Assembly: GCA_049299895.1 (NCBI GenBank)
Contig: JBAQYF010000015.1
Span: 5,719 to 69,718, forward strand
Reading direction: 5' to 3'
Length of the DNA: 64,000 bases
Source: CAIYYO01 sp049299895
GTDB lineage: Archaea; Altiarchaeota; Altiarchaeia; IMC4; QMZM01
This document shows positions 7,822-16,327 of this stretch, piece by piece. The position numbers were made by a program, and so were the translations under genes. The notes beneath the pieces are model-generated. The model saw only the letters and a program-made list of their open reading frames with translations, was not told the origin of the DNA and did no database searches. Position 1 is the stretch's first letter. Every line of letters begins with the position of its first letter.

Positions 7822-8358
7822 ATGACAAAAAAACCATTGAGAAGGAGAAAAACGGACCGATCATTCGAAGACGTGATAGATATGGACCGGTTCTTTGATG
7901 AATACATGACCAGGATAGACGAGCAGATGGCCGGCTTCTTCGAGGACGCCTTGTACGGCCGGGGGCAGACCAAAGGATTCTTCTACGGATTCCAGATGAC
8001 TGCAGGACCGGACGGAAAACCGGAGTTGGAGGAATTCGGAACCGATATTGCCCAGGCAGATGAAGAGACAAATGCAAAACCGCAGAATACGAACACAAAG
8101 ACCCATCTCTCAGAGGATGAACCGCTGACCGACGTGATAAACGGGGAAAAAGAAGTGCGCGTTCTCGCGGAACTCCCGGGAGTGGAAAGAGAAGACATAA
8201 AGATAGAGGTAAAACCATCCCAGGTATCCTTGAACGTGGATACGGAGACCCGGAAATATCGCAAGGATATAATGCTTCCATGCAGGGTTTCGACAGAGAA
8301 TATAAAAACCACCCATAAAAACGGGATATTGGAGATAATAATAAGTAAACCTATATAA
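7822..8358 (+). CDS. Divergent Hsp20-family protein with long N-terminal arm
   Basis: A 178-residue protein. The first 100 residues are a charged, phenylalanine-rich arm (FEDVIDMDRFFDEYM, FFEDALYGR, GFFYGF). A compact alpha-crystallin domain follows from about residue 105 (EPLTDVINGEKEVRVLAELP, GVEREDIKIEV, THKNGILEIIISKPI), keeping the x-x-NGILEI motif. This layout is common in archaeal Hsp20 relatives of the GvpH-like type. No other gas-vesicle gene is visible, so a plain chaperone role is more likely. It lies downstream of the canonical hsp20, with which it probably shares a transcript. Confidence 0.85.
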   Translation: MTKKPLRRRKTDRSFEDVIDMDRFFDEYMTRIDEQMAGFFEDALYGRGQTKGFFYGFQMTAGPDGKPELEEFGTDIAQADEETNAKPQNTNTKTHLSEDEPLTDVINGEKEVRVLAELPGVEREDIKIEVKPSQVSLNVDTETRKYRKDIMLPCRVSTENIKTTHKNGILEIIISKPI

Positions 8359-8391
8359 TATTAGAGGGTGGAGAAAAAAATAGGTCGAACA

Positions 8392-8865
8392 ATGAAAATA
8401 GACAAACTTGATCTGGAGATCATAAAAAACCTGCAGGATGATGCAAGGCTCAGCTTCAGGCAACTGGCAAAAAAACTGAACATACCGCACACAACAGTAT
8501 TCACAAGAGCCGAGCGCCTGGTGAAGAAGGGAGTGATAAACAAATTCGCAGCAGTCATGCATCCGCACGAGCTGGGTCTGCAGACGGGCTATGTGATAAT
8601 AAACGCACCGCCTTCGGAATCAAAGAACATAGCAAAGAAGCTTGCCTCATACAGCGAAGTCCAGGACGTATTCAGGACGTTCGACGGAAAAGTCATATCC
8701 AGGGTAGTTGTATCCAACAAGGGGAACAACACGGGATTCGAAGAATTCCTGACGAAACTGGACAACTGCAACTTCACTGCATACCCGGTGCACGACGTGG
8801 TCAAATATGAGACAGCGATACAGACGGACATGCTAAAGACCCTGGACATATACGAAGACAAATAA
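8392..8865 (+). CDS. Lrp/AsnC-family transcriptional regulator
   Basis: A 157-residue one-domain-plus-effector regulator. The N-terminal helix-turn-helix (residues 1-55: KIDKLDLEIIKNLQDDARLS, AKKLNIPHTTVFTRAERLVK) is typical of Lrp/AsnC. The C-terminal part (about 60-157) has the alternating beta-alpha pattern of an AsnC ligand-binding (RAM) domain. The ATG at 8392 is chosen because the family starts with this K-I/L-D-x-x-D motif; a GTG at 8368 would add eight residues. Effector, probably an amino acid, unknown. It lies 33 bases after the second hsp20 and could read from the same transcript. Confidence 0.9.
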   Translation: MKIDKLDLEIIKNLQDDARLSFRQLAKKLNIPHTTVFTRAERLVKKGVINKFAAVMHPHELGLQTGYVIINAPPSESKNIAKKLASYSEVQDVFRTFDGKVISRVVVSNKGNNTGFEEFLTKLDNCNFTAYPVHDVVKYETAIQTDMLKTLDIYEDK

Positions 8866-8889
8866 ACTGCAGAAAAGCGGAAAGAAGCG

Positions 8890-9963
8890 CTATACGCGCG
8901 CTTCTATCTGCGGATATCTCTTTTTTAAGTATTTCAGAGCGAACGGATACGTCAGCTTGTGCATTAAGCCGTATCTGTTATACGCGTCGAACTGCAGTCT
9001 TGAGGACAAAGAAAGCAACTCTATCAATATAGTATAGTTACCGTGCCGCAGGAACCTTTCATAGACATACCTGTTGACAACGCTCGTCCTGCGCTGGTCC
9101 CAGAACTCCAGCTCCGCCGCCGACGCATAGTCCTTTCCTTCTATGATGCATCTTGCCGCAAGATACCCTGACCGGAAGGCAAATAACATGCCGAATCCCG
9201 CAACGAAATCCTGCAGGCCCGCAGCTTCCCCGATGTAAAGCGTTTTCCCCTTTTTCAGGGGCGCACCGATCGAAAAACACCCCACCCCTCCGACGGGCCC
9301 CGGATCCTTTATGTCAAGCGAAAGATCCTTTATGAAATATTTCCTGGTTGCATCGAAGCATCCGCCTATTTTTTTAAAATCCCCGAACACGACCGAGACC
9401 ATGCAGCCATATCCCTCTCTTATGAGGAGATAGGAATATCCCTTGTAGGCGAGGGCGTCATTGCATACGGTGACTGCCATATCCTCTTTTTTTGTTTTGA
9501 AGACTATTCCCTTGGCTATTCCCGCCAGCGATCTTCCAAGCGGGCCGGTGGCAACGATATCCGCATCTGTTTCAGGAATAGCCTCATTGAAATGCAGTCG
9601 TACCCCTGCGGCGAGCGCCTGCTCTTTTAGTCCCTGGTCAAGTGTGCCTGGTTCCGGTCCTCTTTTGACGAGATAATGACCGGGCCTTTTGAGGGGGCCG
9701 ATATTTTTCTTTATAACGCAATTGGTCAGGACCATCCGGTCAAGCGGATAATACTGGAAGTTTGTCTCTATGTTCATCTCCCGCAGAATAACGAGGACGT
9801 CTTTTTCAGGATAATAATTGTCTATTCCCTGCATGTCGCCGAGAAAACGCCTGCCGCAGTCGCTGTTCCTCTCGTAGACGTCCACGGGATATCCTGCCCG
9901 GGCGAGGTTTATCGCCGCAGCAAGACCGGATATCCCCGCACCCAGAATGCGTATATCCGCCAT
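8890..9963 (-). CDS. Geranylgeranyl-reductase-type FAD-dependent oxidoreductase
   Basis: A 357-residue flavoprotein with an N-terminal dinucleotide motif (ILGAGISGLAAAINLARAG, residues 5-23) and the E-R that binds ribose (VYERNSDCG). A later GD/E-x-A-type FAD motif reads TLYIGEAAGLQDFVAGFGM near residue 245. The overall plan is that of the geranylgeranyl reductase/digeranylgeranylglycerophospholipid reductase group, which saturates isoprenoid chains of archaeal membrane lipids. Exact substrate is not shown by sequence. The next gene on the same strand begins 21 bases upstream of it, so the two may be co-transcribed. Confidence 0.8.
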   Translation of the reverse strand: MADIRILGAGISGLAAAINLARAGYPVDVYERNSDCGRRFLGDMQGIDNYYPEKDVLVILREMNIETNFQYYPLDRMVLTNCVIKKNIGPLKRPGHYLVKRGPEPGTLDQGLKEQALAAGVRLHFNEAIPETDADIVATGPLGRSLAGIAKGIVFKTKKEDMAVTVCNDALAYKGYSYLLIREGYGCMVSVVFGDFKKIGGCFDATRKYFIKDLSLDIKDPGPVGGVGCFSIGAPLKKGKTLYIGEAAGLQDFVAGFGMLFAFRSGYLAARCIIEGKDYASAAELEFWDQRRTSVVNRYVYERFLRHGNYTILIELLSLSSRLQFDAYNRYGLMHKLTYPFALKYLKKRYPQIEARV

Positions 9964-9984
9964 ATTATTCTATATAAAGCATAG

Positions 9985-10743
9985 TTAAAAAAACGAGCCG
10001 GGCGATACCAGCCCAATGAGGAATAGAACTGCCACGATAGCCGGCTGATGCAGGAGATAAATCGAAAGAGAATGTCTGCCTGCATAGCACAGAGTCTCAG
10101 AGATAATGTTTTTGGAACGATCCCTCAGTGAGAATCTGCGCGCGTTTTCATAATACAGTGCGTTCCCAAGGAACACACCTACCAGGACTACGCCAAACCA
10201 GGGGAAGAGCGGGAAAAAATCAAGGGACTCAAATCCCGGAGGAACAAAACCCGCGAACAACAGGTATGGAAAAGGAAATGTTTTTCCTTCGAGGAACAGG
10301 CCGGCTGCGATGCATCCGCCTCCCAGGACCAGGTTGCCGTATCTCATCCGCAAAAAAGGATAGGCCAGCACTATGGACAAGCCGATGAAATGCAGTATCC
10401 CGAAGACCACGTATTCACCAGGGAAAAAGTTCAGCGTTACTGCGGTGATCGCCATCCCCCAGAAGAAGATCCCTGCGCCCCTGCAAAGGAACCTGCGGAA
10501 AGGCGCAGCACCCTGGCCGCAGCGCTTCGTTCTTGAATAACTGATGGATAACGATACCCCTACGAGCAGGATGAACAGGGTGGCTATGAACCTTGGAGCA
10601 TAGTACCAGAAGGACTCGCTCAAATTGATCCCCGCAAACCCGAAGAAGCGCAGGTCGTAGAGGATATGAAAGGCAACCATCAGAACGATTGCTATCCCTC
10701 TCAGAAGGTCTATCTCCCAGAACCTCTCATTCCCGTAAGCCAT
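9985..10743 (-). CDS. DUF1624 / HGSNAT-like acyltransferase membrane protein
   Basis: A 252-residue integral membrane protein with about seven transmembrane helices. It starts with the family motif ERFWEIDLLRGIAIVLMVAFH and contains GVSLSISYSRTK and, near the end, YAGRHSLSIYLLHQPAIVAV. This matches DUF1624 proteins, relatives of heparan-alpha-glucosaminide N-acetyltransferase and other membrane acyltransferases that move acyl groups across the membrane onto glycans. Substrate unknown. It lies upstream of the geranylgeranyl-reductase-type gene on the same strand (21-base gap). Confidence 0.85.
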   Translation of the reverse strand: MAYGNERFWEIDLLRGIAIVLMVAFHILYDLRFFGFAGINLSESFWYYAPRFIATLFILLVGVSLSISYSRTKRCGQGAAPFRRFLCRGAGIFFWGMAITAVTLNFFPGEYVVFGILHFIGLSIVLAYPFLRMRYGNLVLGGGCIAAGLFLEGKTFPFPYLLFAGFVPPGFESLDFFPLFPWFGVVLVGVFLGNALYYENARRFSLRDRSKNIISETLCYAGRHSLSIYLLHQPAIVAVLFLIGLVSPGSFF

Positions 10744-10777
10744 CAGATATATTTTTTAAGCCTTGGACTATAAATGT

Positions 10778-11410
10778 ATGGATATGGCACTAAAAGAGAT
10801 CATAAAACCCGGCAGAGAGAAACTGTTCACCGACATTATACTCTCAATCGCCTGGCTGGCACTCGTTTTTCTCCACCCGTTTTTCGGATACGACAAGATA
10901 CTTTCCAGCTACGACCTCCCAATGAAGGCTGCGACTATAGCAGTAAACTTCCTGGTCGCCCTCGTATTCTATTACCCAATGTCATGCGGCCTTGCATATT
11001 TATACGGCCTGCTGGCAAAAAAGAAGAAAATATCCGGCAGACGGGATCTTGCAACTGCAGTTTTCTTTATACTATTCCTCAATCCGGTCTTTGTGTCCTG
11101 TGCAGCAATCGCCTTGAATCACCTGAACGATTCGATGAATACGCCATGCGGCGCAGAGATAACTGGATTAACCGAGGAGTCCGCCGCGAATAATGCGGGT
11201 ATGCAGGCAGGCGAAGTCATCGTCTCTGCCGACGGCTATCCCGTGGACACGATCGATTCCTTCAAGCACGTGCTTGGAGGAAAAAGGCCCGGGGACTATA
11301 TTACTGTGAAGACAGACAAAAAAGAATACCTGGTCACCGTACAAGAGAATCAGGACAGGTCCACAAGGATTATAGGAGTTATCCTGAAGCAGAGATACTG
11401 CCCCAGGTGA
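10778..11410 (+). CDS. PDZ-domain membrane protein
   Basis: About 210 residues. Three or four transmembrane helices occupy roughly residues 15-125 (SIAWLALVFLHPFFGY, AATIAVNFLVALVFYYPMSC, AVFFILFLNPVFVSCAAIAL). A C-terminal PDZ domain follows (about 125-210), with the carboxylate-loop region ITGLTEESAANNAGMQAGEV and the segment DYITVKTDKKEYLVTV. PDZ domains in archaeal membrane proteins usually help bind protein C-termini or accompany proteases; no protease motif is visible here. An upstream TTG (10763) could extend it by five residues; the ATG is preferred. Divergently transcribed from the DUF1624 gene. Confidence 0.75.
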   Translation: MDMALKEIIKPGREKLFTDIILSIAWLALVFLHPFFGYDKILSSYDLPMKAATIAVNFLVALVFYYPMSCGLAYLYGLLAKKKKISGRRDLATAVFFILFLNPVFVSCAAIALNHLNDSMNTPCGAEITGLTEESAANNAGMQAGEVIVSADGYPVDTIDSFKHVLGGKRPGDYITVKTDKKEYLVTVQENQDRSTRIIGVILKQRYCPR

Positions 11411-11418
11411 TCCATCCA

Positions 11419-11928
11419 TCAGGCGATATACGGCTGCGTGCTGGACCGGTCGAACCCTCTTATTATCTCGACCGGCGAGGGTTGCTGCGGGTTCCATCCG
11501 TAGACGGGGTATACCAGGTTCGGGAAGAACTTGGTCATGTCCCTTGAGAGCTGCGTCACCATGTGTTCCTCTCCGAAGCAGGCCACGCTCACTTCGTAGG
11601 TCTTCCTGCGAGTAGCCTCCTCGTCCAGCAGGCCCAATGAGTGTATGTACTCATGCAGCATCACGTGGAAGGTATAAGGCTTCAGCAGCCGGATGTCCGT
11701 CTCTTCTATCCTGCGCAGGGGAGTGCGGTTTAGGACGATTATGTTGGAATCCACGGGATAGTACCCGCCGATAAATCCGCCCATAGTCGAACCCATCTCC
11801 TGCAGGCCCAGCATAAGGCCTGCCCTGGACTTCTTCTCCGTGCGCCTGACGGATTCTTTCACTTGTTCGAAGGTCTCTATCAGATCCTTCCTCAGGCGGT
11901 TTTCCGCCCTAATATCTATGTTCTCCAT
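11419..11928 (-). CDS. Zincin-like putative metallopeptidase
   Basis: A 169-residue protein with a clear zinc-protease signature HEYIHSLG (HExxHxxG) near residue 90, following hydrophobic PYTFHVML, and a downstream acidic ATRRKTYEVSVACFGEEHM that could give the third ligand. It is short for a full metalloprotease and has no signal peptide, so it should act in the cytoplasm. The family is not named with certainty. Convergent with the PDZ-protein gene (8 bases between stops). On the minus strand a TATA-like stretch lies within 40 bases of the ATG. Confidence 0.65.
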   Translation of the reverse strand: MENIDIRAENRLRKDLIETFEQVKESVRRTEKKSRAGLMLGLQEMGSTMGGFIGGYYPVDSNIIVLNRTPLRRIEETDIRLLKPYTFHVMLHEYIHSLGLLDEEATRRKTYEVSVACFGEEHMVTQLSRDMTKFFPNLVYPVYGWNPQQPSPVEIIRGFDRSSTQPYIA

Positions 11929-12071
11929 TATGCTTTTTTTATAGAGTATATTTAAAGATATATATCAGACTGCAGATTAAAAAATCAGCCTATCAAGGCC
12001 ATATTAGCCCTGATTTATATACTGGGGTTTCAAAAATATAAGGAAATATAATTTCAAACCAGAGGTGGAAA

Positions 12072-12356
12072 ATGGCTGCCAAAATAAAGAAAAAAGGCAA
12101 AAAAACAATCCCGAAGCCTGCAATAAAGAAAGTCAAAAAGGGCAAAAAAGAAAGGGACGACACCGACGAGATATCCGACCTGGAAAGAGACGTTGACCGG
12201 GGAGAAGACGTAGAAAAAGGCGCAATCAAGAGCGCGGTAAAAGAGGAACTGGAAAAGGTCGACGTTATCGAAGAAGAGGACGACGGAGGAGAAGTATACG
12301 AATACGGGGAAAGAGGCATACTCTCGGACGAAGACGAGAGCGACGAAGAATACTGA
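12072..12356 (+). CDS. Small charged protein, basic N-terminus and acidic C-terminus
   Basis: A 94-residue low-complexity protein. Residues 1-30 are Lys-rich (IKKKGKKTIPKPAIKKVKKG), whereas residues 31-94 are strongly acidic with many Asp/Glu (EEEDDGGEVYEYGERG, then DEDESDEEY). A strong Shine-Dalgarno (GAGGTGG) 5 bases before the ATG supports expression. Such bipolar proteins often bind nucleic acid or basic partners, but nothing specific can be inferred. Function unknown. Confidence 0.7.
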   Translation: MAAKIKKKGKKTIPKPAIKKVKKGKKERDDTDEISDLERDVDRGEDVEKGAIKSAVKEELEKVDVIEEEDDGGEVYEYGERGILSDEDESDEEY

Positions 12357-12410
12357 ACGCCCGGCAACCGGGAAAAAAACAGACCACCCCGCGCACATCC
12401 ACAAAGGGAA

Positions 12411-12629
12411 TCACTTGTTTGCGGGAGGTTCCGGTATTATAAAAAGCATAATCAAGTATGCGAGAATCAGCGGGAAAAAGCCGGTCACAGCCGTGAAGAT
12501 TACATATAGCACCCTTATTGCCACGGGGTCGACATTCAAATATTCTCCTATGCCGCCCAGTATCCCGGCAAAAACCCTATTATCCCTGCTGCGATATAAC
12601 CGCCTGGGCTCAGAGGATTCATGTGTCAT
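12411..12629 (-). CDS. PspC-domain membrane protein
   Basis: A 72-residue protein in which nearly everything is a PspC domain: an RLYRSRDNRVFAGILGGIGEY motif, then NVDPVAIRVLYVIFTAV and a second hydrophobic segment ending LIMLFIIPEPP. PspC proteins sit in the membrane and respond to envelope stress. The start at 12629 fits the family; an in-frame ATG at 12722 would add 31 residues with no recognisable match. Monocistronic as far as can be seen. Confidence 0.85.
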   Translation of the reverse strand: MTHESSEPRRLYRSRDNRVFAGILGGIGEYLNVDPVAIRVLYVIFTAVTGFFPLILAYLIMLFIIPEPPANK

Positions 12630-12730
12630 GTAATAACTTACGTACCTGAGATTAAAATCCGGCGTATTTCTTTTTAAGACATTCATTGCCTGGTCATACC
12701 GGAAAATTTGAACATCCCGCAAAGAAACAC

Positions 12731-12916
12731 TTATTCCTTAACTTTTATCGCACCCGCGGGACAGGCCTCGGCAATCTCTTTTAAGTCGCATGAATCGCAC
12801 TCGTTTTTAACGGCCTTTGCAATATTGTCGTCCCCCATCACAAAGCATTCGGGGCATGTGCCCGTGCACAGACCGCACCCGATGCACTTATCCCGGTCCA
12901 CGGAAACAGCAGCCAT
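12731..12916 (-). CDS. Small ferredoxin, one [4Fe-4S] cluster
   Basis: A 61-residue ferredoxin. The cluster ligands are C-x2-C-x2-C-x3-C-P (CIGCGLCTGTCP), with the fourth ligand region in the C-terminal ACPAGAI. A further pair, CDSC, suggests a disulfide as in Pyrococcus or Thermotoga ferredoxins. It transfers electrons in the cytoplasm; partner enzymes are not in the window. The start ATG at 12916 (MAAVSVDRDKCIG) matches normal ferredoxin starts; an upstream ATG at 12940 would add eight residues. Confidence 0.9.
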   Translation of the reverse strand: MAAVSVDRDKCIGCGLCTGTCPECFVMGDDNIAKAVKNECDSCDLKEIAEACPAGAIKVKE

Positions 12917-12989
12917 GTCATAATAATGGCAGAGCCGCAATAAAAGACGCCAGGCATATTTTTTATCCGGATATTACCAAATCTCTTCC

Positions 12990-13271
12990 ATGGTCAAAGA
13001 AGTCAAAGCAGCTCATATCCTGGTGAAGGGAGAACCAAAAGCAAAGGAGTTAATGGATAAACTGAAGAAAGGAGACGACTTCAGAAAGATTGCCTTGGAA
13101 TGCAGTGAATGCCCGAGCAAGAAGAAAGGAGGAGACCTCGGCTGGTTCACAAGAGGACGGATGGTACGAGAATTCGAGAACGCGGCATTCGCAGGAGAAA
13201 AAGGAGCCCTCGTAGGCCCGGTCAAAACACAATTCGGCTGGCACATAATCAAAGTGCTGGACAAGAAATGA
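12990..13271 (+). CDS. Parvulin-type peptidyl-prolyl isomerase
   Basis: A 93-residue single-domain parvulin (PpiC/rotamase) that isomerises X-Pro bonds in the cytoplasm. Typical motifs are KAAHILVKGEPKAKELMDKL at the start, the SECPSKKKGGDLGWFTRGRM core, EFENAAF and the ending VKTQFGWHIIKVLDKK with the catalytic His. Length and sequence match the small archaeal parvulins closely. The next gene starts 1 base after its stop. Confidence 0.93.
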   Translation: MVKEVKAAHILVKGEPKAKELMDKLKKGDDFRKIALECSECPSKKKGGDLGWFTRGRMVREFENAAFAGEKGALVGPVKTQFGWHIIKVLDKK

Positions 13272-13272
13272 G

Positions 13273-13620
13273 ATGAACGAACGGAAAAACGCAGAAAGGA
13301 ATGATAACGTCGATCCACTGACCCTCACATTGTTCGTCCTGCAGAACAACAGGTATTCCGCGATAGACAAACTAGTATACGTAGGCTATAATCTGCTTCT
13401 CCTGTCCGTCGCGCTTTCGATAATCGGGGTAATCCTTCTGCTCCCGGGAGGAGCATCGTCCAACAATGAAACAAACGGGGAAGAAATATCCCAGGCGTAC
13501 GGCATGTATTACGGCATCCTGCTGATAGGATTGCCTGTCGTGATCATATTCAGAAAAATCGCAGAACCGCGATATAAAGGAGTATATATTTCGCTGAAGA
13601 ACAAGGAGAAAAAGAAGTAA
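13273..13620 (+). CDS. Small two-helix membrane protein
   Basis: A 115-residue protein with a soluble start (about 40 residues), two transmembrane helices (about 42-62, YNLLLLSVALSIIGVILLLP, and 80-98, YYGILLIGLPVVIIF) and a Lys-rich end. It directly follows the parvulin gene with a 1-base gap and probably shares its transcript. No family recognised; function unknown. Confidence 0.65.
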   Translation: MNERKNAERNDNVDPLTLTLFVLQNNRYSAIDKLVYVGYNLLLLSVALSIIGVILLLPGGASSNNETNGEEISQAYGMYYGILLIGLPVVIIFRKIAEPRYKGVYISLKNKEKKK

Positions 13621-13636
13621 TGAACCGGGATACAGG

Positions 13637-14527
13637 TTACTTCGTCGTAACCTCGCACCCGTCCGCTGTAACTATTACAGTGTGCTCGAACTGGGAAACA
13701 ACGCCTTTCTCTTTCTCGTGAAGAGCTGGATAACCCCGCAGAGTTCCGTTCGCTAGGAGGTCCCTCATGGCGAGGTCCAGCCTCAGGGGAGGGATCTTCT
13801 TTGTCAGCCATCTCTCGGCGAAGGGCAACCCCTGCCTTGGAGTGATCTCCTCGATAACTGTCCTTGCATCTCTGTTCCTTGTTGGACGGGAGACCAATAG
13901 TGAGAATATCTCCGCCTGCTTTGATTCTATGACGCGGCCGAGGCCGTCGGTTGCGAACGGTTCTATTGCAAGAGCCATCCCCTCTTCAACTTTTAATTTA
14001 TAGGGGACCTCTATGCTGGGAATCGAAAGGCCCGCATGGAGCTCATACTGCTTCATCTCGTGGCCCGTGAGGTTCTCTATTGGTTTGTATCCCGCGCTCG
14101 TGATGGTATCATAGATGGCTTTTCCGATCTTTGCTACGGTGACGCCGGGCTTTACGAGTTCTATTGCGGCTGCGAGTGCTTCCTGATCCGCTTTTATAAG
14201 CGTTCCGTGCTTCTTTGACAGGTCTACGCTGTACGCGGTATCGGCGATGTATCCGTCCAGGTGCACGCCCAGGTCTATCGAGACCAAGTCCGCCTTCTGA
14301 AGCGTAGTTTCGTCGTTGAACTTGGGTGAATAATGCGCCGTCACGTCGTTGATGCATACGTTTACCGGGAAAGCCAGCATTCCGCCGAGTTCAAATATCC
14401 TTGATTCTATCTTTTCTGCGATGTCTAGTGCCTTGGCGCCGGGTTTGACCAGTTCGTGACTCCATTCTCTTACTTCTGATGCTATCTTTCCCGCCTTCCT
14501 ATAATTCTCAAGCTCTTTTTCTTCCAT
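13637..14527 (-). CDS. map: Methionine aminopeptidase, type II
   Basis: A 296-residue dimetal peptidase that removes the initiator methionine from nascent proteins. The metal ligands are visible in order: Asp in SIDLGVHLDGYIADTAYSVD (two Asp), His in LTGHEMKQYELHAG, Glu in ALAIEPFATDG and Glu in SQFEHTVIV. The inserted helical subdomain between His and the first Glu marks the archaeal/eukaryotic type II. A GGTGGT Shine-Dalgarno lies 5 bases before the ATG. Monocistronic and convergent with the small membrane protein gene. Confidence 0.96.
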   Translation of the reverse strand: MEEKELENYRKAGKIASEVREWSHELVKPGAKALDIAEKIESRIFELGGMLAFPVNVCINDVTAHYSPKFNDETTLQKADLVSIDLGVHLDGYIADTAYSVDLSKKHGTLIKADQEALAAAIELVKPGVTVAKIGKAIYDTITSAGYKPIENLTGHEMKQYELHAGLSIPSIEVPYKLKVEEGMALAIEPFATDGLGRVIESKQAEIFSLLVSRPTRNRDARTVIEEITPRQGLPFAERWLTKKIPPLRLDLAMRDLLANGTLRGYPALHEKEKGVVSQFEHTVIVTADGCEVTTK

Positions 14528-14587
14528 TTAAACCACCAACGTTCTCTTATTGATTAATACCTGAAAGAATAAATCTTATAACGTAAA

Positions 14588-15148
14588 ATGTTCATAGTTT
14601 TTGAGGGAATAGACGGCTGCGGGAAATCCACGCAGGCAAGGATGCTGGCCGAATGGCTTGAGAGCAGGGGACTACAGGTTCTACTGACCGCCGAACCGAC
14701 CAAGACCAAACTGGGAGGCCTCATAAGGGAGATACTCTCGGGCAGGGAGGAAATCGACCCGAATGCGCTGGCGCTCCTGTTCACAGGAGACCGCTACGAA
14801 CACCTGGCAACGGAGATACTACCAGCCTTGGGAGAAGGGAAGATAGTGATATGCGAAAGATACTACTACTCGACGATAGCCTACCAGGCCGCGCAGGGGG
14901 TTGACAGGCCCTGGATATTCGAGATGAACAAGTATGCCACGAACCCGGACCTTGTCATATTCATCGACGTGAAGCCGAAATTGGCCTTGTCCCGGAAGGC
15001 CGGCGAAGAGATATTCGAACAAAGAGCCTTCCTGGAAAAGGTATACAACGAATACGTCAAATTCGCCGACATGCAGAGGGTAGACGGAAGCAAGGATACG
15101 CAGGCAGTCTTCGAGAAGGTCAAGGGGATAGTATCTCGCGTCATCTGA
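14588..15148 (+). CDS. tmk: Thymidylate kinase
   Basis: A 186-residue P-loop kinase that phosphorylates dTMP to dTDP. Motifs are P-loop FEGIDGCGKST (residues 5-15), the DR-x motif FTGDRYEH, ICERYYYSTIAYQ with the Arg that binds dTMP, and a short LID around LSRKAGEE. The length is a little under the bacterial norm, as in other archaea. The decayed surface-protein gene that follows begins right behind its stop. Confidence 0.93.
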   Translation: MFIVFEGIDGCGKSTQARMLAEWLESRGLQVLLTAEPTKTKLGGLIREILSGREEIDPNALALLFTGDRYEHLATEILPALGEGKIVICERYYYSTIAYQAAQGVDRPWIFEMNKYATNPDLVIFIDVKPKLALSRKAGEEIFEQRAFLEKVYNEYVKFADMQRVDGSKDTQAVFEKVKGIVSRVI

Positions 15149-15164
15149 TCGCCCGAAAATTCCA

Positions 15165-16023
15165 ATGGAGGCTCTGAAAATAGCCGCCAACGGCTCAGTA
15201 GACATAACCACGGGCAAGGGATATAAAGTGGGTCTTGTCGCCTTCAGCGGAATGGATGATTATTGTCCGGACGGGATCTGTTCCTACAGTGCCCTTACCA
15301 CAAATCCCGCCCCCCTGCACGCGCAGATAAACAGTTACGACCCGATGAGCGGAACCTGCATTTCATGCGGCATAAGCAAGGCCAGAGCATTACTGGCCGC
15401 GGCCTCCGGACAAAAATACATCGTAGTATTGTCCGATGGGTGCCGAATTCATGCATATGGCTAACGGCGATATCTGCACAGAATCGGAAGGCAAAAACGA
15501 ATCATTGCAGCAGGCCTCATCAGCCCTCGCCGAAGGGATGAAAGTATACGCCGTTGCATTGGGAGATGACGCGAACGATACATTCCTAAGGAACCTTTCT
15601 GATACAGGGGGCGGAAAATTCTATAACGTCTCCTGCACGAGCACGCTCGAACAGATATACCGGAACATCTCGGAGAACGAGGCATTTGACAACCTCATGC
15701 TCGTTTCAGACGTCTCAGGCAGCATGTCGTCCGGATTATCCCTCGACTGCACGACTACGACGACAACGACCACATCGTCGTCGAGCACGACATCATCCAC
15801 CTCTTCAACCACATCAACGAGCACATCGACTACTACGACAACAACATCGACTACTACCACAACGCAAGGACCATGCATTATGCCCGGAAACAACCCCCCA
15901 TGCGCGGAAGTCTCATTGGAAGAAGTCATCGCCGCCATAAACCAATGGATCGCAGGGAACATGGAGCTTGGCAGCGTGATAGACCTTATAATGGCGTGGT
16001 CCGGCAGATCCGCGCCCAACTAG
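15165..16023 (+). pseudogene. Broken von Willebrand A-type surface protein with Thr-rich linker and C-terminal module
   Basis: Two frames make one protein. The first (15165-15464) enters in the middle of a vWA domain (EALKIAANGSVDITTGKGYK, YIVVLSDG) and lacks the N-terminal metal-site strand. Restoring a single extra G in the GGG at 15438-15440 joins it to the second frame (AEFMHMANGDICTESEG, then VYAVALGDDANDTFLRNLSD). A second vWA start (LMLVSDVSGSMSSG) then runs directly into a Thr/Ser linker of about 45 residues and a dockerin-like ending (VSLEEVIAAINQWIAG, then VIDLIMAW). It has no signal peptide left. 5' truncation, one frameshift and a collapsed second vWA indicate a pseudogene, although the frameshift alone could be an assembly error. 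Confidence 0.7.
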
Positions 16024-16061
16024 AGATAGTTCAAATCCCCCGCAGCAGGCACAAAGAGCCT

Positions 16062-16290
16062 CAGCGCGGACGGCAACTAATCATTCAGCAAAGCATACAA
16101 GGCCGTTACGCGGGAGCCGATTACGGGATATTGGACAACAACGCATGCAACATATACGGAGACTACTATTCAAGCAACGACGCGAGCCCTCTCCGAAGTA
16201 GTCGGTATGATAAACAGGTGACTGCGGGGAACGCCAATCTTGTAGAGGTCGTGAACTAATAAACAGATGGGCCGTCGCAGAGTAGAAACC
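16062..16290 (+). pseudogene. Relic of a third surface-protein C-terminal module
   Basis: No intact frame, but reading across frames gives Thr-rich residues, then LSEVVGMINR (16189-16218), then in the next frame TAGNANLVEVVN and finally INRWAVA. This is the same two-helix module (E-V-V-x-x-I-N-x-W-x-A-G-N-x-x-L-x-x-V-V-x-x-I-N-x-W) that ends the genes on either side, broken by at least two single-base indels. It is the remains of another protein of the same family. Confidence 0.6.
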
Positions 16291-16327
16291 ATTAATAACC
16301 CCATGAGAAATAATTAAACGGAACAAA

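Noticed and set aside
7822..8358. GvpH-like reading of the second Hsp20 as evidence for gas vesicles
   Set aside because: No gvp gene is present; the alpha-crystallin domain alone explains the match.
16028..16041. agttcaaatccccc, T-loop-like
   Set aside because: The bases before it do not pair with the following C-run, and the stretch lies in a decayed coding region.
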